Part shown: one piece after another, positions 25,101-38,000 of the stretch
Position numbering within the stretch: the stretch's first letter is position 1
Layout: each line of letters begins with the position of its first letter
Source: Xiphias gladius
Lineage: Eukaryota > Chordata > Actinopteri > Istiophoriformes > Xiphiidae
Length of the DNA: 64,000 nt
Direction: 5' to 3'
Assembly (NCBI RefSeq): GCF_016859285.1
Contig: NC_053422.1
Span: 19,014,501 to 19,078,500, forward strand
Notes under the pieces: model-generated
Told to the model about the DNA's origin: nothing
Seen by the model: only the letters and a program-made list of their open reading frames with translations
Database searches by the model: none
Translations under genes and position numbers: made by a program

Positions 25101-28100
25101 CAAGTTGATGATGTAGTGTTTGCTCCTGTGGTGATTAGATCACGGTGACTTAGTGCTTCAGTAAGGACGCCAACAGTGTTTTGTCGATAGGTGTCTTAAT
25201 CTTGACCGTGATGGGTGACTGTTTGATACTTGACGTACACTTCATGCAGATGACTTCAACAGAAACCTACTTACCAGAAAGGCACATGTTGCCTATAGCG
25301 TGTGATGTGAGGTGATCACATACGAGAAGATGAATCTAAAATCTATCCATTAATGTGGAGCAATACATGAAATAGATTAACCACTGACTAACTATGACTC
25401 ATTTGTGACATATGGTTCATCTAATGAGGCCCATTCCGTGAAAAGCGACCTGTTGCTTTCACTTCATGGTGTCAACAGAGAGATGCTGGTACACCATGTC
25501 CTCACTAATAACAAAACATCTGAGCCCTTTTACAGAAGACTGAATGGTGGGAAGTGACAGAGGGAGATGTGTTGACTGTAATTCAGGAAATTACAGATGT
25601 CCGCGTTAGACCAAGAGGTGAACTCTTGAGAGTCAACATTAATATTCATGAATACAAAGCGTTCTCAGCAGAGGAAATTGAGTGAAACCAAGTTCTCATC
25701 CAACCTAAAGATAAATAGTACTTATTTAAGTAAATATACTGCTATGCATTTTTGACAAAGTATGCTTTAAAATATAATGTAAATTAAAAATAAAAACCGG
25801 TACATTTTAAGTTATGTATTACAACGCTTTAAAAAAAATACACTTCAGTGAATGTCTTCACAAAACAGAGGTTTTCTTTATTTCCATAGCGACTGTTTTA
25901 TTAAAGTATATTTTAATTAATGCATTTTAAATGAAACATCATGATATATTTTAAATGCTGCCTTACCATATTGCTGAACAGATTTCACTTAAATTTAACC
26001 AACAATATGGATGCATATGTATGTGTTCATATATTAGAAATATATTTTCAACTGGAGCAATATAAATTATCTTTATTGCACTAATAATTGGATTATTCAT
26101 TGTTTCAATAGGACTGAAGTGTACTGTTATAAATGTACAAGAAAGTTCTTTTTTTTATTTTAAATTTTGCACAGAACAGAATAAAGTATGAGCAGAAAAT
26201 CATACAAAACCTAATAAGAATGGATGAAAATGGGAAACCACGATAAGCTGCAGAAGCTTACAGAAATTTGTGAATAGGGGCCCAGATACTGCATGTACAA
26301 ATACATTTGCAACGACAAAATACCTAAAGCTAATGTAAAACCCAAAAAAGTACAACTAAATGGTCCCAAAATATCTATCCCATCAGTTCAAACATTGATC
26401 CAATAGGCAACAGCACAATAGAGCAACGAGGGAAGGTAAGTTGGAATAAAGTCACAAAGTCTGTCAGTGAGTATATATACAACATTACACAAGGAATGTA
26501 GAAAATATTACATTAAGTAGACTTCAGAAAACTGTGGCAGTGGAAAAGAGGGTCAGTGGGGGCATTTACTTTGACCCATGGTATGGCACGTTTGACTTTC
26601 TTCTGTAAAATCTGTAGTTTCTCAAGATAACTAGGGATCGTATTGCACCATATAACATTACAGTAGTTTATATAAGATTCAAATAAGGGCTTGTGTAAGT
26701 TTAAAAGTGCTGCAAGTGGTAGAAAATGACTCAACATAAAAAATAAACCAATATATTTGGACATTTTTAGTCATTTCATCGATATGGCCCTTAAATTTAA
26801 AAATGAATCAATATGGGCCCCCAGGAATTTGGTTGACATCACTCTCTCAGTAACCTGACTGTTTATTTCAATACAGACATGTTCAACATTATTTCCATTT
26901 CTACTGGAATGAAAAACAATGACGTTTGTCCTCATTTAGATTATTTTGCAGATCATATAAATTTTTGTGTGATAAGAATAAATTTGTATCATCAGTGAAT
27001 AATACTTTATGTAGAATACTAGAGGCATTCACAAAATCATTTATATCCAGATTTAAGAGGAGTGGCCCTAAAATGGATCCCTGTGGATCCATATTTGATT
27101 ATTTTACTTTGAGATTTATGACCATCTGCACACATACTGCTTCCTCCCATACATATAGCTTCTGAACCAACTGAGCCATATGTATGGGAGGAAACTATGT
27201 AAATATCTAATAATTAAAATATTTTTAGATAAACGTATAACATGCTATACTGTAGTTTAAATGTTACTATAAAATAAGCAAATAACGATGTATGCTTAGA
27301 AATATTACAGGTAATCCAACATATGTTTGCAATACAACATAACAGATGTCAACATTATCGCCTTTCAATTTAAGCGACGAAGATGAGGTCGTGCACAACA
27401 TGAGGAACTTATCTATCAATACATTTCAGCTCAAACATAAATTAAACCACCACAATGACTTTATGTATTTATTCGTCTGACATTATGAAAATTGTGAGGT
27501 TTAAACTGCAACACAGCGTTGGTGTGATAGTGGACTCTGCCAGCAGGTTAAGAAGATCCCCTGCCTTTGTGTTTGAATGTAGTACAACAGCTCAGTTAGT
27601 CTCCATCATGTCAAAGCAGAATAATCAGTTTGTGACAGGAGAGGGAGTGTGTGTTTGCATGTGATCCCTCCCCAGACTTTAAAAAGCCAATTATGTGGTT
27701 ACATGTTTTTTTAAAATTTTTTTTTGTTATTTTTGTTTTTAGACTGCTGGGCAGGTATGCCGCTATATCATGTGATTTTGATATAATTCCCACCATGTAA
27801 ATTTGTCATAACTCATGGTGTGGCAAGGCGACGTTTCAACAAATAACTTTTTTTTTTCTATCCTAACCACTTTGACCACAAATGTGGTTTGGAGTGTAAA
27901 CAAAGGGAGTTGACAGAGTTTCCTAAACAACACAGGTCGTGTATTTTCTTCACAGGGGAACCCACATGGGGAGGGTGTAATCCTGGAGCTGACATCAGAC
28001 AGATGGAAATGAACAAAAATAGAGTTTCAAGGTTTTCACATGACAGAGGTGTACATCACTTTGCTCCACCTGTCCGGTTCTCTCAGGAGGTCGGCACCGT

Positions 28101-31100
28101 GGCTGGGTGGAGAGGATGTGAGGAAGGACACTGTGCCTCTGTTCATTAAAGCTTAATATTCAGGAAGTGTGTTACTGTAGAAGTTATTCTGATTCTGATA
28201 CAGGCGACCCCGGGCCTGAGCTCCCCACCTGACCCCACTCCTTATGCTCTCTGCCCCATATATCCTGCCAGGCCGGCTATTAGCACACCGTGATCCAATA
28301 CTAATGGGACATGAGTACAGGAAGTTATAGGTGGATGTGGATCAGAGAGAGAGAGAAAGAGATGAAAGGATAGCTGGCTGAGGTGTTTAGGATCCAGGGG
28401 TCCTTATGCAATAGATAAAAACCAAGGAGCGAGCAGGAACTGTGGCAAAAACAAGAGAAGCAGCAGGGTTGGAGCTGGACAGGAAGCCCTCCCTCCTATT
28501 TCCTCCCCCACCCCGCCGCCCCACCCTGCATGCATCAGCTATGATTATTTCTCTGGCAGTTCTCGGTGGAAGAAATGTGAAGAGATGAGTGTTTTTGGAA
28601 GGCGATGAGGAAGGAGAGAGAGAGAGTGAGTGAGTGAGGGGAGATGTGAAAAGAAAGTGGGTGGGGTTTGCGCAGTCAGCAGATGGAGTTTGGGTTCGAA
28701 AATGTTTCACTGCCCAAAAAGGACATGCGCAAGAACTCATGAACCTAAATAGTTTTGGTGTTGAGTAGTTTTTCCCCTTTCTCAGCTCCCCAAATAAGCA
28801 ACAACAGTATTTCACAAGAGGAGAGTTGGTTGTGTCAGGTGGTAATGATCCTCCTCTGCTTCTGATTCACTGATTTAATCACGATCCGTTTCTTTTTTTT
28901 GTTTTTTAAAATATCCAAGTTGATGCGAAAATGTTAAGTTGAAGATTCAGTTTGATGCTTTCAGACTGAATCCTTCACTGCTGGTGTTACTGTCTGCAAT
29001 TGTACCGTAAGTTCCACTTACTGCCAAGGAGACCAAACCATATAATATGAAAATTGGAAGTTTTTACTACAGTTGTGTTTATATTCCGCCTGTTTCTCTT
29101 TTTATTGGTGTGTCTGTGTGTGTATTTATGTTGGCTTTGGGTTTTCCTGTGTATAAGTAGAGTGCGAGAGACCTTTTGTTGGGGTCAGGTCAGAATTACA
29201 GAGCACACCATTCAAAGGAAGAGGTGTAACCCTGTAAAAAGTGTGTGCGCGTACGCGAGTGTGTGTGTGTTTGTGTTGTGGCTGGCTGTCTGGACCTGTT
29301 ATGTGTAATGGCGGTGGTCCACAGCTAACATTCCACCAATCTTCTGTAATATCGCACAGCATGACGGGTACAGAATGTGCTTCTTTTCTCAGCACGTAGT
29401 GTTTACATTTGCTGTTTTTTTTCTCACCCCTCCTTTCCTTTTTTTTTTCTTTTTCTTTTTCTTCCTTTCTCTCCTCAGATTCGATATCTACAGGAAAGTG
29501 CCAAAAGATCTCACCCAGCCCACATACACAGGAGCCTTCAGTGAGTAGTTCTTCACACTTAACAGGCCAAAAAGATGAGGGTCTACTTTTGGTTGTTTTT
29601 TAATTTGATATGTTAATTAATCAATTTTAAATTGTCCTGTTTTCCACATATATATTTGGAATCTGTCAGTGTTGAGCATTTAGCATTTAATATGCAACAA
29701 TTACACCTCTTTCACCAACTTAAAATATGCTTTCTTTTTCTAAATATTTGCTTTCTTTCGGAAAGCTAGCTGAAAAGGTTGATACTACTCTCATGTCTGG
29801 ACATAAAATATGAAACTACTGCCAGGAGACTGTAAGCTTAGCTTAACACATAGACTGAAAAAAGGGTCACCGCTAGAATGAAGAATGAGTCTGTCCAAAG
29901 TTAACAAATTCCACGAAAACCTAAATGTAAAACTGACACATTTAATTGTAGTTTTTTTACTATTCAGCTTTTGTACAGATTGAACAAACAAGATGTCCTG
30001 CATTAGCGGCATTAGAGGTGCTGCTGGTCGGATTTTGTTTGGACAGAGCCAGGCTAGCTGTTTCCAATCTTTGTGCTAAGCTTAGCAAACTAGCTACTGG
30101 CCTCTTGTTTCATATGAAAACCAAAGCTTGTTATTTTTATAATTCAGTTTTTCGGTATCAATCCTCTCATCCAACTGTGGGCACGAAAGAAAGCAGGTGT
30201 GTACAAAAGATGTCAAACCACTCTTTTAAATGTTTCTGTTAACCTATTCATAATTCATTTTTTCAGCAATTTCACCAGCTAATTTAGACTGACAGCATTG
30301 GCTTTTATTGTTTCAATATTGTGAATGTTTTTTTTTTTTTTTTTTTTCAAAGTGAAACGACAACAACCAAAACAAAAGTAACACAAAACAAACTTTCATC
30401 ATAATCTGCAAACCTTTGTTGTATCCATTTCAACAAATAGTAATATTTTATGTCACGTTTTGCTATTTCTACTCTCTCCAAAGCCCTATGGCTCTTAAAT
30501 GGCAATAACAAATTACTTTGTAATTGCTAGCAGTGCTTAAGTGGTACTATTTAACATACCTATTGAGTTTTACATGCATGCTTTTCATTAGAATGTAAAC
30601 AGAAAGGTACCAGTCACTACTCAGTGAGGTGGATGTTTCAAGGTACAGTTTAGGAAAGGGAGGAGATGACAGCTGTAATTCGAGTACATACCTGCCCCAG
30701 GGCAGAGGTACATCCTAACAAAGTTAGTCAGCGCTGGGCAGAACCTGTTTTAGCACAACTAGTATAGTAAGAATGTTAATCATCATGCTCTTTCATTGCC
30801 ACAGGCTCCTGAGAAGTCATCAGTGGAAATCTGAATGGTTTTCTTGTCAGGTCATGTGTTTCCTGCTTGTCATTAACAAGTCATTGTGTAAGCAGGGATT
30901 GTATTGATTATTCACACCTTAATAGAATACAAAAGACCTGATAAAACTTTTTTGGCTCCTCAGTCATCCTCAGTAGACCAAAATTTCAACCCCGAACTGA
31001 TGACAGTATGGATAAACAACGCTCTCGCTGAATAGTGAACAGTTTTAAACAGATTATAAACAACTTCCTGGATGACAAGGAAGAGAATGAATTTGCTAAA

Positions 31101-31950
31101 GATATACACACAGTTTCCACCCATGAGGAAATGGATGGAAGTTCTTCCTGTACGCAGCTGACTCCCTTCCTGTCTCCATCCTCCGTCTAGGGGTGAGGGC
31201 ATTTGGTTGATTTGGATATTAAACAACTGTTATAGCTTCACCCACAGCAGCTCAACTAACATTTTGGTTTGCGTGGTTCAGAGACAACCAGAAACGGACT
31301 CCCCCCTTTTCACAAAAGGCCAAATATTTGACCCCATCTGCTTTTGTTATTCTGTTTTAGGGCCACATTCCTTTGGGTTCAGTTTTTATGGTATTTACTT
31401 TGAACAGTACGTCTGTTTTTGCCACAGTGGTTTTCTTTGCTTTGGACACAATGTATCAATCTGTTGTTTGACTGATTTGTAATAGTTTTAAAATTTGTTT
31501 GTCCCTGCCTGTGCTGACAGAAAATTCTCATTTGTCTATGGTGGAACTGAGCTTTGGTCAGAACAAAAATGAATGGAACATCTGATTAGGAAATGCAGTG
31601 CTAATTTCGGATGTCACCGACTGATTCATGGCTTTATTGTAACCGAGGCTCTGTGGGTACAGTTCTGTGGAAAAAAAGCTTCTTTTCTGTTAGAATGATG
31701 CAGTTTTTGAGCCTAGTACATTTCGTGTGTGAGCACTGGGAGGAATGAGCTTGAGTTTAAATAATAAAAAAAAAAAAAACACTTGTGAGAGGTCTTTGTT
31801 AATCATTTGCCTGGTCAGTATTTCCATTGCAGAAGTATTGAAGTTTAAATCATTAGCAGCCCATTACTCCCATCTTTAGTAATCCCCATCCAGTACTGTA
31901 CCCTTGAAAGGCCCAGGAAGAATTACTGTACCCCCCCCCACACACACACA

Positions 31951-32006
<56 letters not shown>

Positions 32007-35000
32007 GTTTGTTGCTAAAACATTACCTTACGTAAAGGCTCTGCCGACCGTGGGTTTGACTGTGACGCCCTGCCAACCACAAGGTCATGTGATCCTACGA
32101 AACAGTATATTTATCTTAGTAAACACATGACTGTTTTATATGACCCATGGGCTGATTAGTTTGACACATGAAATGAAACAGACAACCTGGCTGCTTCTCC
32201 TTTTAAGCTCAAACTTTATTTCGACTCAGACTGAAACAAAAATACTTAACATTTAAGGTTTTTATTCCTAATCTGGTTACTGTCTATCTTTTTGTTAAAT
32301 CCATCACCGTAAAGCCTCTCTGTTGGTGCCATTTTTGGCCTGTGTGATTGTGTGGGATGTAGTCAAAGGAAACCCAAAAAGAGGACTTACATAGCATGAG
32401 CTCACCTCTCTCAAAGCAGATATGCTGTAATGGCTGCCTGTTGTGCCTGTGCTTAATGTGTAATTAGTGTAGGAGGGCCTTTAAAAACCTGCGTAATGGC
32501 AGGCTTAACACCGCCAGTATAACAGCTATTTAGGGAAATTTTTTATGGCTGCTGTGATTCCATTAATGTCAATAGCTTAGGTCAGCCATTCCTAAAGGCT
32601 GGAGGAGCCCGGTTCATTTGGTTTACATCATTCCTTGAAATGCGGGTGTAATTTGAGATTAATGTGAAAGAAGTGCCATACATAAGCTCAGCAGTGACTG
32701 AAGTTTAAACAAGGTGTTCATTCTAACTTTCTTCATCCTTGCCCACAGTTTCCATTCTCTGCTGCGTCTTCATACTCTTCCTGTTCCTGTCTGAGCTGAC
32801 GGGATTCATAGCCACTGAAATGTAGGTATCACACCATCAAATCCCCCAACAGCCATGTATCTTGTTATATCACATGTATCTCGTAATAATGTCGCTGAAA
32901 CGCGCTAGTCACAAGACAGTCCCTCTGTTGCCACACAAGAACAGGAGCTTTCATGTGAAACATACAAGACAGGAACTTAATCATGAATGTCGTTGCCCTC
33001 ATTATGATGTATGCCGCTTGGCCTGTGTTGTAACCAATGAATGGGGTCAATTTTTCTCACAGGAAATTGGCTTTGTGCATGCGTCAGCCTCTTCGTGATG
33101 TGTAATAAGGGATGACTTGGGGAGGGTGTGACAGCATGGAAATTACACTGACAGATATACACAGATGCTCTTTCCTCGCAATTTGGCAGAAGATGAATCC
33201 TCGACTGTTAAAGTAGTGTGCGAAGGACATGTTGTCGGGGGAGAAAATAGTCTTTTTTCTCACTCAAATTTACTTTTTTCCCTTCTCATTAAAAGTTTTG
33301 TTTCCGCTATCTAACCATTTTTTTTTTCTCTTTTTTCTGCCCATTACAGCGTAAATGAACTCTATGTTGATGATCCTGATAAAGACAGTGGTGGGAAGAT
33401 AGATGTGAGTTTAAACATCAGTTTGCCAAACTTACACTGTGATTGTGAGTATATACATATATATATATATACATATATACAACTCTGTTTCTCTGCATTA
33501 CACTTCCTCTTTATATGTTATCTTTTTCACACTGTTTGTGGCCTCCTTTTTACAGTTTGTGTTTCCACTTATCAGAATGTATCATAATTAGTAAACTCAA
33601 AGCTACATAATAGTTTTAACCTGCTGTGTTGTGGCACGGTCCCAGACAACACTAGACTTGATCCAAACCTATGATCTGCGTCGCCTCTGTCTGATCTCAT
33701 TCTGCCACACAGCCGTGATCTGAGTTTGACATATTTTTCCCTCGGTTGGCTCTCCTACTGTACTTCAGTGTCAGAGAAGTGGGCAAGCCGGTTGAAGCGT
33801 GCCAGGACTGAGAGCGGTCACTGGTTATTTGCTCCTCATGACTCCCCTCAGAAACTATGCCTGATGACAAATCGCACACTGACACAAACCACATCCATGC
33901 GCACACATTGGTGAGGCTTGGGCAGCACAGAAAACACGCACATTCATTCAGTTCAAGCGATATCCAAAAATGGCAAAGCCAATAAATGCTTGTGTGAAAA
34001 ATTAAGTCCAGATTCCAGCATTGTGTTTAGACAAGCCCGCTCACAGCATGCCTAACCAAAGTCCGTCCCCTGCTGTTTCCAATTAAAGCTCTTGATGATT
34101 GTATGTATGGTGGTTTTGTTTATTTGCAGAATTTAAACTTTTTTTGTTCAGAAATTTGGGGCCCTCTTAAATGCCTGCTCAAACACGTTGGTTTAACCAC
34201 AGGGCAGCTGCATGTAATGAGCACAAATGTTCCTCAGCCCTTCCCCCTGCGAGTTAATATTATACATCATTTTATTTACCGGGCCTCCAAACAGGTTGTC
34301 CTCCATTACAAATGTATTTCGGGAGAAAATCATTTTCATCATGGAAAAGTTGACATTTCCATCTCTTTTTACTATTTATCTGACCTGCTCAGCTCTGCTG
34401 TTCCAGAGTTAAATACTGTCTCCCTCCACTGACCTTTACAGGTTGCCAGGTCTTGATTTGTGACTTCATGGAAAAGCAGAACCACGTGTAATACCCTTAT
34501 AACAATTTCCCCCCACCACCCACTTTACATGAACACACTTCCAGTTCTAAATGTCTTAAAAAGGAAAAACAACTAGCCTCTCATACTCACACTGTCAGAC
34601 TTCATTTACATTTGTGCACTGTATTTTGAGATCAAGACAGACAGGCGGGGGGTCAAATTTGTCTTGAATGTCAAAGGTCAAACAAACGGCATGTGGCGGT
34701 TTTAGCACAGATCCAGCAGACGTCCCTCTCTGCACTGCCGGCCAATATACACACACATTCACCGCACAGGCAGCCTCTGAAAATAGGCCATTGCCAGTGT
34801 GCCAATGCAGGGCAGCTTGCGGGCGGGAGGGCGAGGGGGGGCCTCAGTGAAGTCTAGATGGAAAAACACAGCTAGGGAGAGGGCAACAGGCAGGAGAGGT
34901 GGTCTGTTTGGACTTTGTTCGTTTACTTTGAGGGCCACACTCTGCAGTGATATCGAGAATTTCTCTCTTTATTCTTCTCTTTCTCTATTAATAAAAAGTG

Positions 35001-38000
35001 CCTGTTTGCTTATTGGATGTAAAAAAAAAAAAAGCTGCAGCTAATGATGTCTTCAGATAACTTGTTTTGATGTTGATGTTTTGACTTTCATGCATAATTT
35101 TGTGGCTGTGTGAGCACTTGGGTAAACCCAGAATTTCATTTTTTGCTTTGTTTTTATTTTATTGAACTCAAAGACCGAAATAAAGATCGAAATTGAGGAA
35201 AGCAGCAAATCTTTGGTAGAGAGATGAAACAATAAGTTGATTAGTCAAACAACAACAAAAAAAGGGATTTGCAACAATTTTATGATTAATTTATCATTTT
35301 ATTAAGAAAATAATCAAAAATTATCTAGTTTCTGCCTCCCAGATATGAGAATTTTCTACTTTTCTGTGTGTTAGTGTAAATTGAGTATGTTTGGATTCTG
35401 AACTTTAATCGGATAAAAAAAACATTCTGAGGACGTCCCTTTGGGCTCTGGGCTCTTTCAGTGTTTTTTGACATTTTTGGGACTTAACTAATCACTAAAA
35501 CTAATCTGTGAATTTAAAATAAAGGATAGATTAATCAATAATGAAAAAGTAATTAGTTGCAGTTCTATGTTGTTATTTATGCTTATTTATGCATCAAAAT
35601 TGTTGAGTAATTTCAGTTGTCTTATTAATAGATTAATTAACTAATTTTCTTTTTCGTTCATTATATATTTTAACTCTCTCCCATATCTCTTTGTTTTTTT
35701 CAGTGGTGGGTTTGGACATCCAGGATGAGATGGGCCGCCACGAGGTCGGTCACATAGACAACTCGATGAAGATTCCTCTCAACCAGGGTGATGGTTGTCG
35801 CTTTGAGGGAGAGTTCACCATCAATAAAGTAAGGGCTCATCACATAGTGAAGTGGAGAAGAATAACAACCCCCACACACTGCATGAATTGCTTGTTTTAT
35901 GTGGCTGTTCCCCTTTAGAAAATGGCAAAAGTCTGTTTTTTTTCTGTGTCCAGTAATTACATTATGATGGATCAGATAAGCGGTTTGGGGGATCTAAGCT
36001 CTTGTACTATATGTCGTGTATTTGTGTTGGACTTGAGTTAAACATGGATGGTGATCCCCTGTCTGAGACAAATGCGACCGACCTGCTTCTTCCTCCGGTC
36101 TAAATTGAGTTATATTAAATGGAAGAGCTTGTGGATTCAGTTACATTTGACATCACACTATAGTCTGGACCCTGTGAAGCCCTGTTTGTCCAACCACCAT
36201 TTCGTGCGTCAGTCTTTCCAGTGCATTTAAAATGATTAACCCGGGAGTTATACATTTAACACGCTTGCTCGTGGAATAATTGGAAATATGTGAAACATTT
36301 TAAACTGGGTAGATTGTTCTTCCAGAGGCAAGGATCATTTAGTTTCCAACAATGAGTGTGTGTATTCACAATTGGTCATTAGTTATCTAAATGTGTTGCA
36401 GGTGCTAGTGCTGTTACTGACACAAACTCACCTACCTGTGTGTGTGTGTGTGTGTCTGTCTTTCTTTCTTCAGGTACCAGGAAACTTCCATGTTTCGACA
36501 CACAGTGCTACAGCACAGCCCCAAAACCCTGACATGACCCACACCATCCACAAGCTGGCCTTTGGAGAAAAGCTTCAGGTCAGGACACACACAAAACACC
36601 ACCTAGAAAATTTGACAATATCTGCAGTGTCAAGACTAAACACAGATCTCCTTTCCCTCTTTTGTCACACAGGTACAAAAAGTACAAGGAGCCTTCAATG
36701 CGTTAGGAGGGGCTGACAGGCTCTCATCTAATCGTACGTACCCACACTGCACATGTACTCATGATACCCGCTGTGTGACATTTATGTAAGGCTGCTTGCA
36801 TGATGCAATGAAATGAGACACCTAGTGGACGGCAATTGAATCCAAACTGAGCGGAAACTTGATTCACACAGCTGACACCGCATCTCAGATAGGAAGGCTC
36901 CAGCCAGTTGCGTCATGATCAAAACTACATCCATTTTTAGACTCTGAAGACGCATTTCATTATTGAAATAATGTTGTTTCCCTTGCAGCTCTGGCCTCAC
37001 ATGACTACATACTGAAGATTGTTCCAACAGTGTATGAAGACCTATCGGGCAGACAAAGGTTCTCCTACCAGTACACGGTGGCCAACAAGGTGCTGTATCC
37101 TCGCTATTATATTTCTTTTCCTTTCCATCCGACCCATTGGATCACACCACTGTGTCATGTTTTTTTGCACTTGCCATGGAAGCAGCATGACCATCCCAAC
37201 ATATGGCCTGAGCATGTATCGCCGTGTTAACTTGTGCGCTCACCCGGAAGTGAAAGCTCACCCCTGGTGACTGGAAAAGCTCCCTAGATGTCAACAAACC
37301 ATAAATGCACTTCCTAGAACTGTGTTGACTGACAGCTGGGTTTGGAGTTTGAAGTAATAACAGTGCAGGTCGGCTGTGAAGCGTGGAGGACGAGGGCCGG
37401 AGCAAAATATTCCAAAATGTCATTGCCAGAGCACAAATAGAGCATAAATAAAGGTCCATACACGGAAGCACGCACAAGTGCATGGACTTTTTTCCATGCT
37501 AAAGTTATTATTATCAAATTTATTGTAGGAAAAATAGGATTGATTTAGCAGAAATGTGATTTATGGAAACTCACTGGTAGCCCTGTCATCTCATGACATA
37601 ACAGAAACTCACAACACATTGTAGCCTCCTCCCGCTTACTTCATCTGAGTTTTATAAAGCCAAAATTTTTTTGATGAACAGTTTTTTGTAATAAATCATT
37701 TATGGTTTTTAAGTTACTTTACCCATAGCCATTGCTGTAATGACTCATAAACACCACTGCCACCACTAGAGATAAGAATGAAATTCCAGATCGCTCTGAA
37801 TTGATTTCCAAACATAATGGGATTAACTGCCACAGTGTTAATTAAATTGCTCTCTCGCCAGGCGCAGATCCGAAACACATTCAAATTTGTAACACGCTCT
37901 CTTTTTCCGTCCCACACAGGAATATGTTGCTTACAGCCACACAGGCAGGATCATCCCAGCCATCTGGTTCAGATACGACCTCAGTCCAATCACAGTCAAG

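Larger units (their letters stand above)
21338..29478 (+). other. ergic1: ERGIC1 intron 1
   Basis: An 8.1-kb intron with donor GTGAGT and acceptor CTCCTCAG. It carries a long AT dinucleotide run, a decayed Tc1-like element, a family A repeat, a LINE fragment and a 16-bp inverted repeat, each listed separately. No internal gene is recognised. Bases 27,900-28,840 are less repetitive and could contain regulatory sequence, but nothing specific is identified. Confidence 0.85.
29541..32748 (+). other. ergic1: ERGIC1 intron 2
   Basis: A 3.2-kb intron with a family B fold-back repeat (29,765-30,170), a poly-T run near 30,330 and a long CA array (31,939-32,003). Bases 32,380-32,720, next to exon 3, look non-repetitive and contain homeodomain-type TAATTA and 'ccattaatg' motifs; they could be a conserved non-coding element. 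Confidence 0.8.

Noticed and set aside
28387..28815. Minus-strand frame of 142 codons
   Set aside because: Low-complexity Ser/Pro composition from GA-rich DNA, no domain, no splice context, inside ERGIC1 intron 1.
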